Below, piece by piece: positions 12,816 through 13,954 of a stretch of DNA of 13,954 nt (the first letter of the stretch is position 1; the number at the start of each line of letters is the position of its first letter). The stretch lies in assembly GCA_013214715.1 (NCBI GenBank), contig JABSSB010000047.1:3886-17839 (forward strand). The letters run 5' to 3'. Under the pieces are notes generated by a model. The model searched no databases. It worked only from the letters and a program-made list of their open reading frames with translations, and was not told the origin of the DNA. A program made the translations under genes and the position numbers. This stretch comes from Paracoccaceae bacterium. Its GTDB lineage: Bacteria; Pseudomonadota; Alphaproteobacteria; Rhodobacterales; Rhodobacteraceae.

Positions 12816-13954
12816 GTGCGCTTTTCCAAGCTTAGACTGACCGGCTTCAAAAGCTTTGTGGATCCCACCGACCTGATCATCGGGGATGGGTTGACGGGCG
12901 TGGTGGGTCCGAATGGCTGCGGCAAGTCGAACCTGTTGGAAGCGCTGCGCTGGGTCATGGGAGAAAACCGGCCCAAAGCCATGCGCGGCGGCGGGATGGA
13001 AGATGTGATCTTTGCGGGCGCTGCCTCGCGGCCGGCGCGCAATTTTGCCGAAGTCTCGCTGGTGATCGACAATTCCGAACGGTTGGCCCCGGCGAGTTTC
13101 AACGACGAAGACCAGTTGGAAATCATCCGCCGGATCACGCGCGATGTCGGATCGGCCTATAAAGCCAATACCAAAGATGTGCGCGCCCGCGATGTGCAGA
13201 TGCTGTTTGCGGATGCTTCGACCGGGGCGCATTCGCCCGCCCTGGTGCGGCAGGGGCAGATTTCGGAACTGATCAATGCCAAGCCCACCAATCGCCGTCG
13301 GATTCTGGAAGAAGCTGCGGGGATTTCGGGGCTCTATCAGCGTCGGCACGAGGCTGAGCTGAAACTGAAAGGCGCGGAATCGAACCTCACACGTGTCGAT
13401 GACGTGTTGGAGCAACTGGCCGCCCAACTGCAACAGCTGGCCCGACAGGCGCGGCAAGCCGCCCGCTATCGTGAGATCGGCGATCTCTTGCGCCGGGCCG
13501 AGGGCATGTTGCTCTATCGACGTTGGCGCGAGGCCGAGATCGCCCGTGAGGCGGCTGCAGCACAATTGCGCGAGCGCACCAGTGCTGCGGGGCAGGCCGA
13601 AACCGCTGCCCGTCAAGCCGGCAAGGCCCGCGAAGCGGCTGAAGACGCAATGCCGCCGCGACGCGAAGAGCAGGCCATCGCCGCAGCCGTCGTGCAGCGC
13701 CTTCAGGTGCAGCGCGACACCCTGTCGGATCAAGAGGCGCAGGCGCGGCAGCGCATCGATACTCTGACCTCGCGCATTGACCAGTTGGGCCGCGATATCG
13801 ACCGCGAAACCGCGCTGAACAAGGATGCCGGCGATACGATTGAACGGCTCGATTGGGAAGCCCGCGAATTGGCCAAGGCGGGCGAAGGCCATGATGCCAA
13901 CCTCGCGCAGGCCGCGGAAGATGCCCGCGAAGCCGCCGCCGCCCTGCAAGCGCG
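12816..13954 (+). CDS. smc: Chromosome segregation protein SMC (partial, 3' end outside window)
   Basis: SMC is the ATPase core of the condensin that folds and separates chromosomes, working with ScpA and ScpB. About 379 codons are in the window with no stop. The N-terminal half of the ATPase head has 'RLTGFKSFVDPTDLIIGDGL' (7-26), Walker A 'GPNGCGKSN' (31-39), 'ALRWVMGE' and 'MRGGGMEDVIFAGA'. A Q-loop-like 'LVRQGQISELINAKP' and 'ILEEAAGISGLYQRRHEAEL' lead into the arm, then a long Arg/Ala/Glu-rich coiled coil from about residue 170 onward. The start is GTG 12816 with AGGA upstream; no ATG lies nearby in frame. Walker B and the ABC signature are beyond the edge. Confidence 0.96.
   Translation, partial: MRFSKLRLTGFKSFVDPTDLIIGDGLTGVVGPNGCGKSNLLEALRWVMGENRPKAMRGGGMEDVIFAGAASRPARNFAEVSLVIDNSERLAPASFNDEDQLEIIRRITRDVGSAYKANTKDVRARDVQMLFADASTGAHSPALVRQGQISELINAKPTNRRRILEEAAGISGLYQRRHEAELKLKGAESNLTRVDDVLEQLAAQLQQLARQARQAARYREIGDLLRRAEGMLLYRRWREAEIAREAAAAQLRERTSAAGQAETAARQAGKAREAAEDAMPPRREEQAIAAAVVQRLQVQRDTLSDQEAQARQRIDTLTSRIDQLGRDIDRETALNKDAGDTIERLDWEARELAKAGEGHDANLAQAAEDAREAAAALQA

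Noticed and set aside
12717..13949. Open frame of 410 codons on the minus strand
   Set aside because: It is the antisense shadow of smc, whose Walker A and coiled-coil sequence are clear on the plus strand.
1..13954. CRISPR array, tRNA or rRNA genes, insertion sequence, toxin-antitoxin or defence system
   Set aside because: No spaced direct repeats, RNA-gene signatures, transposase motifs or defence-protein motifs were seen in any frame.

Overview
The window looks like ordinary chromosome from an alphaproteobacterium, most likely a Rhodobacterales (Roseobacter-type) species. The reasons are the high-GC codon use, a free-standing F0 ATP-synthase operon atpI-atpB-atpE-atpX(b')-atpF ended by its own terminator with no F1 genes after it, an ffh-GNAT gene cluster, and an alphaproteobacterial-type smc. 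No other source was consulted, so the taxonomic call is an inference.

Layout. (1) Positions 1-2705, minus strand: ffh (SRP GTPase) followed by three tandem, mutually similar GNAT acetyltransferases. Every junction is an ATGA stop/start overlap; the third GNAT runs off the left edge. (2) 2706-2999: a divergent intergenic region rich in inverted repeats. It holds a good minus-strand promoter for ffh, which would give a long structured leader. (3) 3000-3539, plus strand: a prolyl-tRNA editing (YbaK/ProX-type) deacylase. (4) 3553-4930, minus strand: azoR followed by an aspartate/glutamate racemase-family gene with a Ser/Cys active-site pair. (5) 5043-6832, plus strand: a LysR regulator divergent from azoR, overlapping an EamA/DMT permease gene; a strong palindrome sits between azoR and lysR. 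(6) 6847-7675: a transglutaminase-like gene broken by a one-base deletion at its catalytic Asp. (7) 7641-7988, minus strand: a small ArsR-type regulator with a 16-bp palindrome upstream. (8) 8207-10868, plus strand: the F0 operon, with a stable hairpin between atpE and atpX and a strong terminator after atpF. (9) 10921-11836: a REP-like long inverted repeat and a decayed pstB carrying at least three lesions. (10) 11837-12607, minus strand: a FadR/PdhR-type GntR regulator with a near-certain autoregulatory operator. (11) 12816-13954, plus strand: the 5' third of smc, preceded by a promoter and a perfect DnaA-box sequence.

How it works together. Most of the window is housekeeping: co-translational protein targeting (ffh), translation quality control (ProX), energy coupling (F0), and chromosome condensation (smc). 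Accessory genes and four regulators are interspersed, three of them with recognisable palindromes next to their own start. The two pseudogenes (transglutaminase-like and pstB) show local decay. I found no defence island, CRISPR array, intact transposon, tRNA or rRNA, and nothing that makes a convincing case for a new multi-gene system. The most unusual items are the structured ffh leader region, the pstB relic, the coupled GNAT trio, and the regulatory sequences around the GntR-smc intergene.
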